Origin: Methanobacterium sp. PtaU1.Bin097
GTDB taxonomy: Archaea; Methanobacteriota; Methanobacteria; Methanobacteriales; Methanobacteriaceae
DNA length: 21,389 bases
Direction: 5' to 3'
Assembly (NCBI GenBank): GCA_002067325.1
Contig: MVQY01000175.1
Location: forward strand, 1 to 21,389
This document shows positions 15,108 through 21,389 of this stretch, in pieces. A program made the translations under genes and the position numbers. Numbering within the stretch: the first letter of the stretch is position 1; every line of letters starts with the position of its first letter. The notes beneath the pieces are model-generated. The model had not been told where the DNA came from, did no database searches, and saw only the letters and a list, made by a program, of their open reading frames with translations.

Positions 15108-16261
15108 ACTAGCATCTCCTTAATTACTGATGCGGATAAGTCCTGTTCTCTTTTTCCTCGAATGATTATCTTCAAATTCTTGATCTCGTTTTCTTTTTTA
15201 TTTAGATAACCTATCATGGGCCCTATACCGAACTGGTTTTTCTGTGAAATCCTCTGGGCGACCTCGCTTACATGTTCGTCCAGTGCCTTTTCAAACGCCT
15301 GGATGGAACCGGTTTCTGTGTAATCTGTTAAGCTTTCAGTAAGCATAGGGGCATAATCAGTCCCTTCCAGTCCATTTACAACTCCAGACACATCTTCTGA
15401 TTCCATGAGGTCTTTCAGTTTCCATTCCCTTATCTGGTATCCGTCTGAGACCATGTATGGTTCTATATCATCATATTTGAGTCCGTCTGCCTTGGCCCTC
15501 AGGATCATCTTTATGTTGGTGATGTCCACCAGGTTACCCACATATTCATGTAGATATGCGGTGTTGTCATCTTCAGGTGTGGCGGCAGTTCTCAAAAGAT
15601 TTTCCAGTAAATATTTGTCCAGAGAAGCTTCTACTGGTAGTAATATCCCTGTTTCCTTGTAGACTGGAATGGAATCCTCTAGGATGGGGGCGTAATCTGT
15701 TCCTTCAAGGTTGTTCAGGATTTCGTCCACGCTATCTGCATCAATCAGTGTGTTCAGCTTATCACTTAATTCACCAAAGGGAACCACAAGGTTCATGGTT
15801 TCTTCTTCACTTAACCCGGCTTCTTTGGCTATGATGATGCTTTTTATATTCCGGATGTCCCATTTCTTCATTAAAAAGATGAAAGGGTCTTTGGTATTAT
15901 CGGGAGCTATTCTCGCTATAAGGTCATAGGTCTCTGCAAGTTGAGAGTCCAGCGCCTTTTCTAGTGGGTATTCATCGATGTATTTAGCATACTCCGGCAA
16001 TCCTCTGAGGTAATTTTTCACCTCTTCAGTGGTCTGGGATTCTAAAAGCTCTGTGTATTGCTTATCAGTGAACAGCCTTCCTTTTCTAGCCCTTACCCTG
16101 GCGAGGGGATAAGTATATGGGTACATACTTAGCACGGGTCTTATGGCCGATATCACAGCTATAAGCCCTATGATGGCCAACACCACAACTACCAAGGCGA
16201 GAAAAGCTTCACCTGAGGGAAGTCCCAATCCAGTGATTAATGTACTGATGTCCTCTACCAT
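15104..16261 (-). CDS. atpC: A-type ATP synthase subunit C (AC39/V-type d)
   Basis: The 385-residue protein links the central stalk to the K ring. The body shows the threefold repeat of the family: LRGLPEYAKYIDEYPLEKAL (from about 86), then LEGTDYAPILEDS (185) and LEGTDYAPMLTES (298), the last two 113 residues apart. The protein starts with a hydrophobic segment (about 19-40, FLALVVVVLAIIGLIAVISA), which looks like a membrane helix. The bovine or Thermus type subunit is soluble, so this anchor is a notable addition and may be a trait of Methanobacteriales. A GGGGAGA element precedes the start, 18 bases after atpE. Confidence 0.95.
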   Translation of the reverse strand: MVEDISTLITGLGLPSGEAFLALVVVVLAIIGLIAVISAIRPVLSMYPYTYPLARVRARKGRLFTDKQYTELLESQTTEEVKNYLRGLPEYAKYIDEYPLEKALDSQLAETYDLIARIAPDNTKDPFIFLMKKWDIRNIKSIIIAKEAGLSEEETMNLVVPFGELSDKLNTLIDADSVDEILNNLEGTDYAPILEDSIPVYKETGILLPVEASLDKYLLENLLRTAATPEDDNTAYLHEYVGNLVDITNIKMILRAKADGLKYDDIEPYMVSDGYQIREWKLKDLMESEDVSGVVNGLEGTDYAPMLTESLTDYTETGSIQAFEKALDEHVSEVAQRISQKNQFGIGPMIGYLNKKENEIKNLKIIIRGKREQDLSASVIKEMLV

Positions 16262-16279
16262 TTTGAAATCTCCCCATAT

Positions 16280-16903
16280 TTACTTGAAAAGCACGGCTGC
16301 AACCTTTGACCTTAGATCCTTCTTGAAACGCAACATCCTTGCTTCTATAGTATTGTTAACTTCAATTTCACCATTTTTAGTTTTAACAACAGCTCCCCCA
16401 ATGGTCTTAATATTTTCACCGAACTCCAAAGTTGTAGTCTTCCCTGTTTTTTCGGCAACGTCTTCTGCTATTGCTCCAATGGAATCCTTTACTTTGGCCA
16501 CATCTGACTCTTTAAGGAGAACGATAAGTTCTCCCCCTCCAATCTCTGTAGCTGCCTCAGTTATGATTTTGGTGAGTGACTCCTTGTATTCGGTTGCATC
16601 TGAAGAAGCTATTTCTTTGAGTCTTTCTAAAGCCTTGTTAAATGCATCCTCGATAATTTCTTCTCGAGCCTCAAGCTCCATCCTTCTGGAGTTCATCTTA
16701 GCTTCAGAGATTATCTGCTGATACTTCATGTTGGACTGCTTTTGGGCGTCCTCTAGGATTTTAGTCTTTTCCATCCGGGCGTCTTTTTCGCCGTCTGCCA
16801 GTATGGAGTTGCGTTTCTCTTCAACTTTTCCTAGAATGGAATCAGCCTTAATCTGAGCATCAGACATAATACTTGAGACTATCTTCTCTGTCCCAGCACT
16901 CAT
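16280..16903 (-). CDS. atpE: A-type ATP synthase subunit E
   Basis: The 207-residue protein is the peripheral stalk subunit. An N-terminal charged coiled coil (about residues 10-105, for example ADSILGKVEEKRNSILADGE) pairs with subunit H. A C-terminal globular domain (about 110-207, with GGAVVKTKNGEIEVNNTIEA) binds the top of the head. The stator so formed stops the A3B3 head from turning. Its ribosome binding site AGGAGG is formed by the last codons of atpK, three bases upstream. Confidence 0.95.
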   Translation of the reverse strand: MSAGTEKIVSSIMSDAQIKADSILGKVEEKRNSILADGEKDARMEKTKILEDAQKQSNMKYQQIISEAKMNSRRMELEAREEIIEDAFNKALERLKEIASSDATEYKESLTKIITEAATEIGGGELIVLLKESDVAKVKDSIGAIAEDVAEKTGKTTTLEFGENIKTIGGAVVKTKNGEIEVNNTIEARMLRFKKDLRSKVAAVLFK

Positions 16904-16906
16904 GTC

Positions 16907-17392
16907 TTATCCTCCTAAGAGTCCACCGAACACCATCAAGAGTATAGCTATCAGGAAACCGTAGATAGCCTGTGTTTCTGGCAGTGCAGTGAATATGATA
17001 CCACGGGCAAACATGTCTGGGTCTTCAACCACTGAACCTACAGATGATGATGCTGCAATACCTTGACCCATACCGGATCCTAAACCAGCAAATCCTATAG
17101 CTGCACCTGCACCTATTGCTACAAGACCTAATGCAGCAGATACTTCTTTTCCAGGGACCATAATTGTGAATACCATCAAGAGTATAGCTATCAGGAAACC
17201 GTAGATTGCCTGTGTTTCTGGCAGTGCAGTGAATATGATACCACGGGCAAACATATCCTCATCTTCTGCCACAGCACCTACACTTCCTGCTGCTGCTATT
17301 CCTTGACCAATACCTGATCCTAAACCAGCAAAACCGATGGCTACTCCTGCCCCGATTGCTGCTAAAGCTGTTCCTAAAGCGACTTCTACCAT
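16907..17392 (-). CDS. atpK: A-type ATP synthase rotor subunit K, double hairpin
   Basis: The 161-residue proteolipid has four helices arranged as two copies of a hairpin, 80 residues apart. Each copy has GLGSGxGQG in the first helix (Q30, Q110) and DMFARGIIFTALPETQAIYG in the second, with the ion-binding glutamates E59 and E139. Gln in helix 1 with P-E-T...Y in helix 2 is the pattern of sodium-binding rotor rings, so Na+ as coupling ion is likely but inferred. Residues 46-75 and 126-155 are identical, and the DNA is almost identical too. The gene lies one base after atpI, whose end holds its AGGAGGT. Confidence 0.96.
   Translation of the reverse strand: MVEVALGTALAAIGAGVAIGFAGLGSGIGQGIAAAGSVGAVAEDEDMFARGIIFTALPETQAIYGFLIAILLMVFTIMVPGKEVSAALGLVAIGAGAAIGFAGLGSGMGQGIAASSSVGSVVEDPDMFARGIIFTALPETQAIYGFLIAILLMVFGGLLGG
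16932..17254 (-). repeat. Near-identical 83-bp direct repeats inside atpK
   Basis: Segments 16932-17014 and 17172-17254, exactly 240 bp apart, differ at one base (16977/17217). They cover the second helix of each hairpin. Identity drops sharply on both sides, where many silent and coding differences appear. Confidence 0.9.
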
Positions 17393-17393
17393 A

Positions 17394-19409
17394 TTATTTA
17401 CCTCCTAAATCAGTATATTTTCTTTTTGTACGGAAGGCTCTGAATTTCTGACTTCCACCTATATAAAACTGTGCAAAATATTCAACGTAATGTAAACGCA
17501 AAGAGTTAATGAAAGCTCCCAAACTCTGGAAAGCTAAGTTAGCCATATGACCGCCGAGGAATATAATAACTGCTACTATTATTCCCACAAATGGGATCAT
17601 ATCCCCAACAAGTCCTGCTAATATATTAACAGTCATAGCTATCCCCCCTGTAGATAAGCACAGGGCTAAAAGCCTGGCGTATGATAGTAGGTTACCTAAA
17701 AATCCGGTTAAGTCCATGATTCCAAATGCACCGTTGATGTAGACCATTATGCCTACCGCAGCGACTGCTACCAGTGCTCCGGGTATGGCCAGTATCATGG
17801 AACCGGCCAGTAAGTAACCAGCGGCAGCCAGAACTATTCCAATTTCCAGGAGTATCCATACTATCTGAGCTCCCAGGGCTTCTTTCTTCTCTCCTCGAAC
17901 GATGTTGTTGTAAGCTCCTATAACCAGTCCCATGTTTATGTGGATAACTCCCACTATTATGGCGATAATAAGGATAATTTCCGGGTGTACAAAAGCGTCA
18001 ATGAGACCTATTGTTGTAGGGAGAGGTACACCTCCGGTTACCCATTTAGGGAAGAAATTTCCAATGAAACCATTGGTGATCATTCCCAGTATGAAAGCCC
18101 ATATACCGCAGGCTATCAGGATCAATCCAAAACTACCTATGAATTTACTCTTTTTACCCATCCCCTTGTACAAAACAACCCCTAGAAGGGCATCTATTAT
18201 CCCGTAACCGGCATCTGTTAGACAGAATCCGAAGAAAAATGGAAATATAATTGCCATCAGGATTGTAGGGTCGACTTCCCGGTATGTCGGGGTGGAATAC
18301 ATGTGTACAAAGGTTTCATAGGGTTTGGCGAATTTGGGGTTGTCCAGGTGAACTGGAATGTCATCCTTCTCAACGTCAGGGTCAGAGACATCTACTATGG
18401 AATGGCCTTCAGTGGAGTTGTCAATTATTTCTAGTGCTTTATCCAACTTCTTCGCTGTTACCCAGCCCTCCAGCATCACAGTATTTTGGGTCTCTCCGAA
18501 GGAGGAGTATATTTCACTTCTCTGTTTTTCTATCTCCAGCTGCTCTTTTAAAACTAAAAGCTGTGGCTTCCATTCTGCCGATATTTCTGCTAAATCACTT
18601 AATACTACTTTTTTTTCCTGTTCTATGGATTCAATCCTTGATTCTGAGCTACTGATAATCTCGCTGGGCTTACCAGTTACTCCCGGGAATTCGAATCTTT
18701 CAAATTCCAGTTTCCGGAGTCCACTGGTAACTTCATCCGCGAACTCTCTACTGGTAATGACGATGAGAATTTTAAATTCTTTTTCCAGAGCATCAGTATC
18801 GAAAACTTCAATTTCATCGGTTATACCCTTTACACTTTCTTTAAATTCGTCATAAGAAAGGTTGGATATCTTACCAACGATAATTGAGACCCGTTCTGAT
18901 TCTCTTAGATCAGCTAAATCAACGTTAAAATCAGTTAAATTTTCTGCAACTTTATGTGCATTTTCCAGCTGTGCTTTTTCAGCATCCAGCTGGCTTAATT
19001 TTTCTTCTAAAGGTTTGGTTTTTGAATCGACCTGGTCAAGAACTGTTTCTGCCTTCTGGATCAGTTCTTCGGTACCGATCTCATCAATTTCTGTCTTTTC
19101 GATTGGTGGAGGGTTGATGAATCCCTTAACCATCTTCAGCATGCCCTTTTCCCTTTTTCGAACGGAATGTAAAAAATCAATAGTACCGGTGGTTTTCATC
19201 AAAAGGGAAGAAAGTCGTCCGGTAAAAGGGGTGGCATGTGCAGGTTTAAGGATCTGCTTCCACTCGGCATCCTGTTGTATGCGCTCTGATATATCCTGGA
19301 TTTGTACTATGCTTGCTTCATGAAGTGAACTCACCGCAGAATCAGCATACTTGTCCAGGGTGATAATACTGAGCTTTTTCATCCTGGCTGGCTTGAACAT
19401 GGTACTCAC
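17394..19409 (-). CDS. atpI: A-type ATP synthase subunit I (a subunit)
   Basis: The 671-residue protein has a soluble N-terminal half (1 to about 375). This half contains coiled coils at about 110-160 and 255-300 that hold the peripheral stalks. The C-terminal half has about eight membrane helices from residue 380 onward. R579 in LLSYARLLALCLS is the conserved arginine that faces the rotor glutamates, and R638 in NSLRLHYVEYF is a second conserved basic position. The subunit forms the ion half-channels. The start is one base from atpH. The last codons (DLGGK) contain AGGAGGT, the ribosome binding site of atpK. Confidence 0.97.
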   Translation of the reverse strand: MSTMFKPARMKKLSIITLDKYADSAVSSLHEASIVQIQDISERIQQDAEWKQILKPAHATPFTGRLSSLLMKTTGTIDFLHSVRKREKGMLKMVKGFINPPPIEKTEIDEIGTEELIQKAETVLDQVDSKTKPLEEKLSQLDAEKAQLENAHKVAENLTDFNVDLADLRESERVSIIVGKISNLSYDEFKESVKGITDEIEVFDTDALEKEFKILIVITSREFADEVTSGLRKLEFERFEFPGVTGKPSEIISSSESRIESIEQEKKVVLSDLAEISAEWKPQLLVLKEQLEIEKQRSEIYSSFGETQNTVMLEGWVTAKKLDKALEIIDNSTEGHSIVDVSDPDVEKDDIPVHLDNPKFAKPYETFVHMYSTPTYREVDPTILMAIIFPFFFGFCLTDAGYGIIDALLGVVLYKGMGKKSKFIGSFGLILIACGIWAFILGMITNGFIGNFFPKWVTGGVPLPTTIGLIDAFVHPEIILIIAIIVGVIHINMGLVIGAYNNIVRGEKKEALGAQIVWILLEIGIVLAAAGYLLAGSMILAIPGALVAVAAVGIMVYINGAFGIMDLTGFLGNLLSYARLLALCLSTGGIAMTVNILAGLVGDMIPFVGIIVAVIIFLGGHMANLAFQSLGAFINSLRLHYVEYFAQFYIGGSQKFRAFRTKRKYTDLGGK

Positions 19410-19724
19410 TTATAAAATACTTTTAACTATGATTTCTGCGGCTTCATCAACATTATCGGCAGCTTTTTTCTTATTTACTTCTACCTCACCGGCAGTCTTA
19501 TTGGTTATTTGAAAAGCTTCCTTCTTTGCATTGGTTTCTGCTTCATAAAGCAACTTTTCCGCTTCTTCCTGAGCCTCTTTTTTGGCGTTTTCTACTATTT
19601 CTTTGGATTTGGCTTCAGCGTCATCAATCATCTCTGATGATTTCATCTGTGAATCCTCTATTAATTTATCGGCATCATTTTCAGCCTTTTTAATGGTAGT
19701 AATAGCTTCCGATATCGTTGTCAT
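19410..19724 (-). CDS. atpH: A-type ATP synthase subunit H
   Basis: This is a small coiled-coil protein of 104 residues, rich in Lys, Glu and Ala (TTISEAITTIKKAENDADKL, then EAKSKEIVENAKKEAQEEAE). It pairs with subunit E to form the peripheral stalks and is the first gene of the operon. I prefer the ATG at 19724, because GGTGAT, complementary to the 16S 3' end, lies four bases upstream. An ATG at 19736 would add MVIY and could serve only as a leaderless start. Confidence 0.93.
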   Translation of the reverse strand: MTTISEAITTIKKAENDADKLIEDSQMKSSEMIDDAEAKSKEIVENAKKEAQEEAEKLLYEAETNAKKEAFQITNKTAGEVEVNKKKAADNVDEAAEIIVKSIL

Positions 19725-19759
19725 ATAAATCACCATGATAATCCAAAATTTCTTCTGAG

Positions 19760-19776
19760 GTATATATATCTTTTAC
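19760..19776 (-). promoter_or_regulatory. Promoter of the ATP synthase operon
   Basis: On the minus strand AAAAGATATATATACC forms a strong purine-rich BRE plus TATA box. Its centre is about 40 bases before the atpH start at 19724, predicting initiation near 19738 and a leader of about 14 bases that just includes the GGTGAT site. No other strong promoter is seen within the operon. Confidence 0.6.
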
Positions 19777-20257
19777 TATTTGATTCTCCGCATCTTAATC
19801 CTTCTTGTTTATTATGGCTTTTAAAGCGTTTTATTTCATTTAAATCCTGTTGAAAGCATGGTAACTGAAATAATTCCATGAGCACCTATGCCTGATTGAT
19901 TAAACGTGGTACATATTAAACCGTGTATGGAACTGCGTTTGCTGGATGGATATGGTAAATTAAATAGAAATCTCAGCTTCAATGTGGGGTGGGTTTTTGA
20001 TGTATACAATAATTTGGTCTATAACCCCAGAGTTCCAAAGAATCAGTACAGCAAGGGAAAAACTATAGTCCAGAATATCTTCCATATACTATCTTAAAGT
20101 CCCCTTCAATCTGCCCTGATTTATAATCAGAGTTGAAATAAAGTGTAATATATAACTATTTTGTAATGATAGATCATGATTATTTATGATAAATAGCAAA
20201 GAAAAATACTTATAAAACCTTAAAAAAGGATTGAGGTACTTAAAAATAGGAGAGATT
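19777..20257. other. Long intergenic region without a convincing gene
   Basis: This ~480-base stretch lies between the ATP synthase promoter and the citrate synthase gene end. A 63-codon frame with a GTG start (19906-20097, or from the ATG at 19927) has no ribosome binding site and no recognisable family. A perfect dyad TATTTATGATAAATA lies at 20181-20195. The rest is AT-rich. It may hold a decayed gene or a small RNA, but nothing can be supported. Confidence 0.4.
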
Positions 20258-20270
20258 AAAAAAAAGTAAA
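20256..20270 (-). terminator. T-tract terminator of the citrate synthase gene
   Basis: On the minus strand a run of eight T lies about a dozen bases after the stop codon, with further T clusters downstream. This is a typical archaeal T-tract terminator without a hairpin. Confidence 0.45.
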
Positions 20271-20276
20271 TATTTC

Positions 20277-21137
20277 TTAGATGGAAGGCTTCCTCTCCTC
20301 CACACCATCGTAGCATATCTCATCAGATTCTATGAACTTCCTGAAGGGAGATTCCTGGTTCTGCTCCTCATTCACGTGTGAAATTAAAGCAGGAAGCCTT
20401 CCTATCATGAAAAGTCCAGTGCCAACCTGCCAGTTAAAGCCCATATCTGATAATATTCCCGCGTTAGCTCCGTCCACATTCAGGAGAATGTTCTTCCTTT
20501 CAAAGAGAATATCCTGCATGGCAATAGCCAGCTGGGTGTGAACGCCGTACACCCCATACTCCCTGGCAAGCTCCAAGAGCCGAGGCGCCCGGGGGTCTTC
20601 ATCATGGTAGCGGTGTCCGAAACCAGGTATCTTCTCGCCCTTTTCCAGGTATTCTTCCACCAGTTCGATGGCGTTGATCTTGATATCCTTACGGGACTCG
20701 ATGGCACCGGTGGCCACTTCACCCTCACCAGCCTCATTTCCCACACCTTTTTGCACAGTTTCCTGTAGAAGCTTCATGGACTGCTCTAAAGCCCCGGCAT
20801 GGTGCTTTCCAAAGGCCATCAAACCCCCGGATACACAGGTGTTCAGGGGAGATCCCGTGGAAGCCATGAGCCTGGCTACCTGGGTGCTGGGGGGAGTTGT
20901 CCCGTGGTCGCAGAAAGAGACCAGTACCGCTTCAAGCATCTTAGACTCGTTTTCATGGGGCTTGTTACCCTGCATCAAAAGGTATACCATTTCCGGAAAG
21001 GATAAGTTACCAATGAGGTCCTGTTGCAGGTAGCCCCTGGTGATGATCCGGTTGGGCTCCACCTTGGTAATGGAAGTCTTCCATTTAGGGTTCATGTATT
21101 TAAGCAATTCTTCTATGCTTTTTCTTCCAATTGCCAT
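20277..21137 (-). CDS. Citrate synthase/citryl-CoA lyase family protein
   Basis: The 286-residue protein belongs to the citrate synthase fold but is short, lacking about 100 N-terminal residues of standard enzymes, as is usual for the group annotated citryl-CoA lyase. The catalytic triad is complete: H78 in SFCDHGTTPPST, H175 in PGFGHRYHDEDPRA and D222 in LNVDGANAGIL. It starts MAIGRKSIEELLKYMNPKWK. The reaction may be citrate formation from oxaloacetate and acetyl-CoA, or cleavage of citryl-CoA; the sequence alone does not decide. The start has a ribosome binding site (GGAGTGA) eight bases upstream. It stands alone with its own promoter and a long array of upstream repeats, so dedicated regulation is likely. 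Confidence 0.88.
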   Translation of the reverse strand: MAIGRKSIEELLKYMNPKWKTSITKVEPNRIITRGYLQQDLIGNLSFPEMVYLLMQGNKPHENESKMLEAVLVSFCDHGTTPPSTQVARLMASTGSPLNTCVSGGLMAFGKHHAGALEQSMKLLQETVQKGVGNEAGEGEVATGAIESRKDIKINAIELVEEYLEKGEKIPGFGHRYHDEDPRAPRLLELAREYGVYGVHTQLAIAMQDILFERKNILLNVDGANAGILSDMGFNWQVGTGLFMIGRLPALISHVNEEQNQESPFRKFIESDEICYDGVEERKPSI

Positions 21138-21151
21138 AAAATTTCACTCCA

Positions 21152-21164
21152 GAATATAATTTAC
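21152..21164 (-). promoter_or_regulatory. Probable TATA box of the citrate synthase gene
   Basis: TAAATTATATTC on the minus strand lies about 15-27 bases before the ATG. This is rather close for a leader that includes GGAG, so the true box could lie slightly upstream within the first repeat unit. The call is tentative. Confidence 0.35.
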
Positions 21165-21172
21165 GGGTTCAT

Positions 21173-21389
21173 AGTTAGTGATATCAGGTGATACTCTTAC
21201 TTATGAAATTTGTAGTTAAAGATATCAAAGATTGATACTCTCATAATGTACTCGTCATTAGTATCTAAGGATTGATACTTTCAGCTAATGTATTCATCAT
21301 TTGAAAGTTTAAGTATTGATACTCTTAGCTAATAAAATTCTCTGTTAGAGATATCAAAGGATGATACTCTTGGTTCAACGCAACAACAT
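21173..21389. repeat. About five degenerate ~44-bp repeats with a TATCAA/TTGATA dyad
   Basis: The core GATACT recurs at 21190, 21234, 21274, 21318 and 21363 (steps 44, 40, 44, 45). In most units it is preceded by GATATC or GTATCT, forming a dyad. Examples are TATCAAAGATTGATA (perfect 6-bp arms, unit 2), TATCAGGTGATA (unit 1) and TATCAAAGGATGATA (unit 5). The array begins just upstream of the citrate synthase promoter and runs to the window end. Confidence 0.75.

Noticed and set aside
16143..16721. A 192-codon frame on the plus strand opposite atpC and atpE
   Set aside because: It is antisense to two clear ATP synthase genes, has no recognisable family, lacks a ribosome binding site, and its Ser/Ile-rich composition is what the complement of coiled-coil codons gives.
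18358..18855. A 165-codon plus-strand frame opposite atpI
   Set aside because: Mirror of the coding strand of a certain gene, Ser/Leu-rich, no start signal. The same holds for the other plus-strand frames between 11658 and 19323.
19906..20097. 63-codon frame in the gap between atpH and the citrate synthase gene
   Set aside because: GTG start without ribosome binding site or promoter, and no family resemblance. Kept only as a remark on the intergenic region.
21173..21389. CRISPR array
   Set aside because: Units are degenerate throughout, there are no identical repeats separated by unique spacers of constant length, and no cas genes are nearby. The 30-bp repeat at 3697-3840 was rejected as CRISPR for the same reasons.

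Overview
The window looks like a chromosomal segment of a methanogenic archaeon of the order Methanobacteriales, most likely Methanobacterium or a close relative. The evidence is a complete archaeal A-type ATP synthase operon in the order H-I-K-E-C-F-A-B-D, archaeal tRNA genes without an encoded CCA, TATA-box promoters with very short leaders, archaeal families of unknown function (DUF61/UPF0216, DUF2115/UPF0305, DUF22, DUF2283, COG2232) and moderate to low GC. The species is inferred from gene content only.

Region 1 (1-3960) is an accessory stretch bracketed by tRNA-Lys(CUU) and tRNA-Gln(UUG). It carries a winged-helix/MNT nucleotidyltransferase antitoxin-like gene with a tandem operator array at its promoter. 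Next to it are a stub of the partner HEPN gene and a frameshifted cupin gene. It also holds two small AT-rich genes (one a frameshifted DUF2283 gene), a coiled-coil protein, a solitary Cas4/RecB-like nuclease and a 30-bp tandem repeat.

Region 2 (3960-6790) holds a COG2232 ATP-grasp enzyme directly behind tRNA-Gln, a UPF0216 gene followed by a 51-residue membrane protein, and a TauE/SafE permease.

Region 3 (6790-10560) is an arsenic cluster: divergent arsC (frameshifted) on the plus strand and, on the minus strand, a broken ICL/PEP-mutase-family gene, intact arsM, intact acr3 and a broken DUF2115 gene. A palindromic operator lies between the divergent units. Efflux and methylation look functional; arsenate reduction as read does not.

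Region 4 (10573-19780) is the ATP synthase operon on the minus strand, with tightly packed or overlapping genes, ending in a DUF22 gene. The rotor subunit K is a double hairpin whose second helices are nearly identical at DNA level, and a terminator-like hairpin sits between atpB and atpD.

Region 5 (19780-21389) is a mostly empty interval, then a citrate synthase/citryl-CoA lyase family gene on the minus strand. Its upstream region consists of about five degenerate ~44-bp repeats carrying a TATCAA/TTGATA dyad, running off the window end.

No definite new multi-gene defence or metabolic system is visible. The most unusual signals are regulatory arrays (MNT promoter, citrate synthase promoter), two hairpins placed to control translation or termination, a gene-conversion-like tract in atpK, and frameshifted accessory genes confined to the first half of the window.
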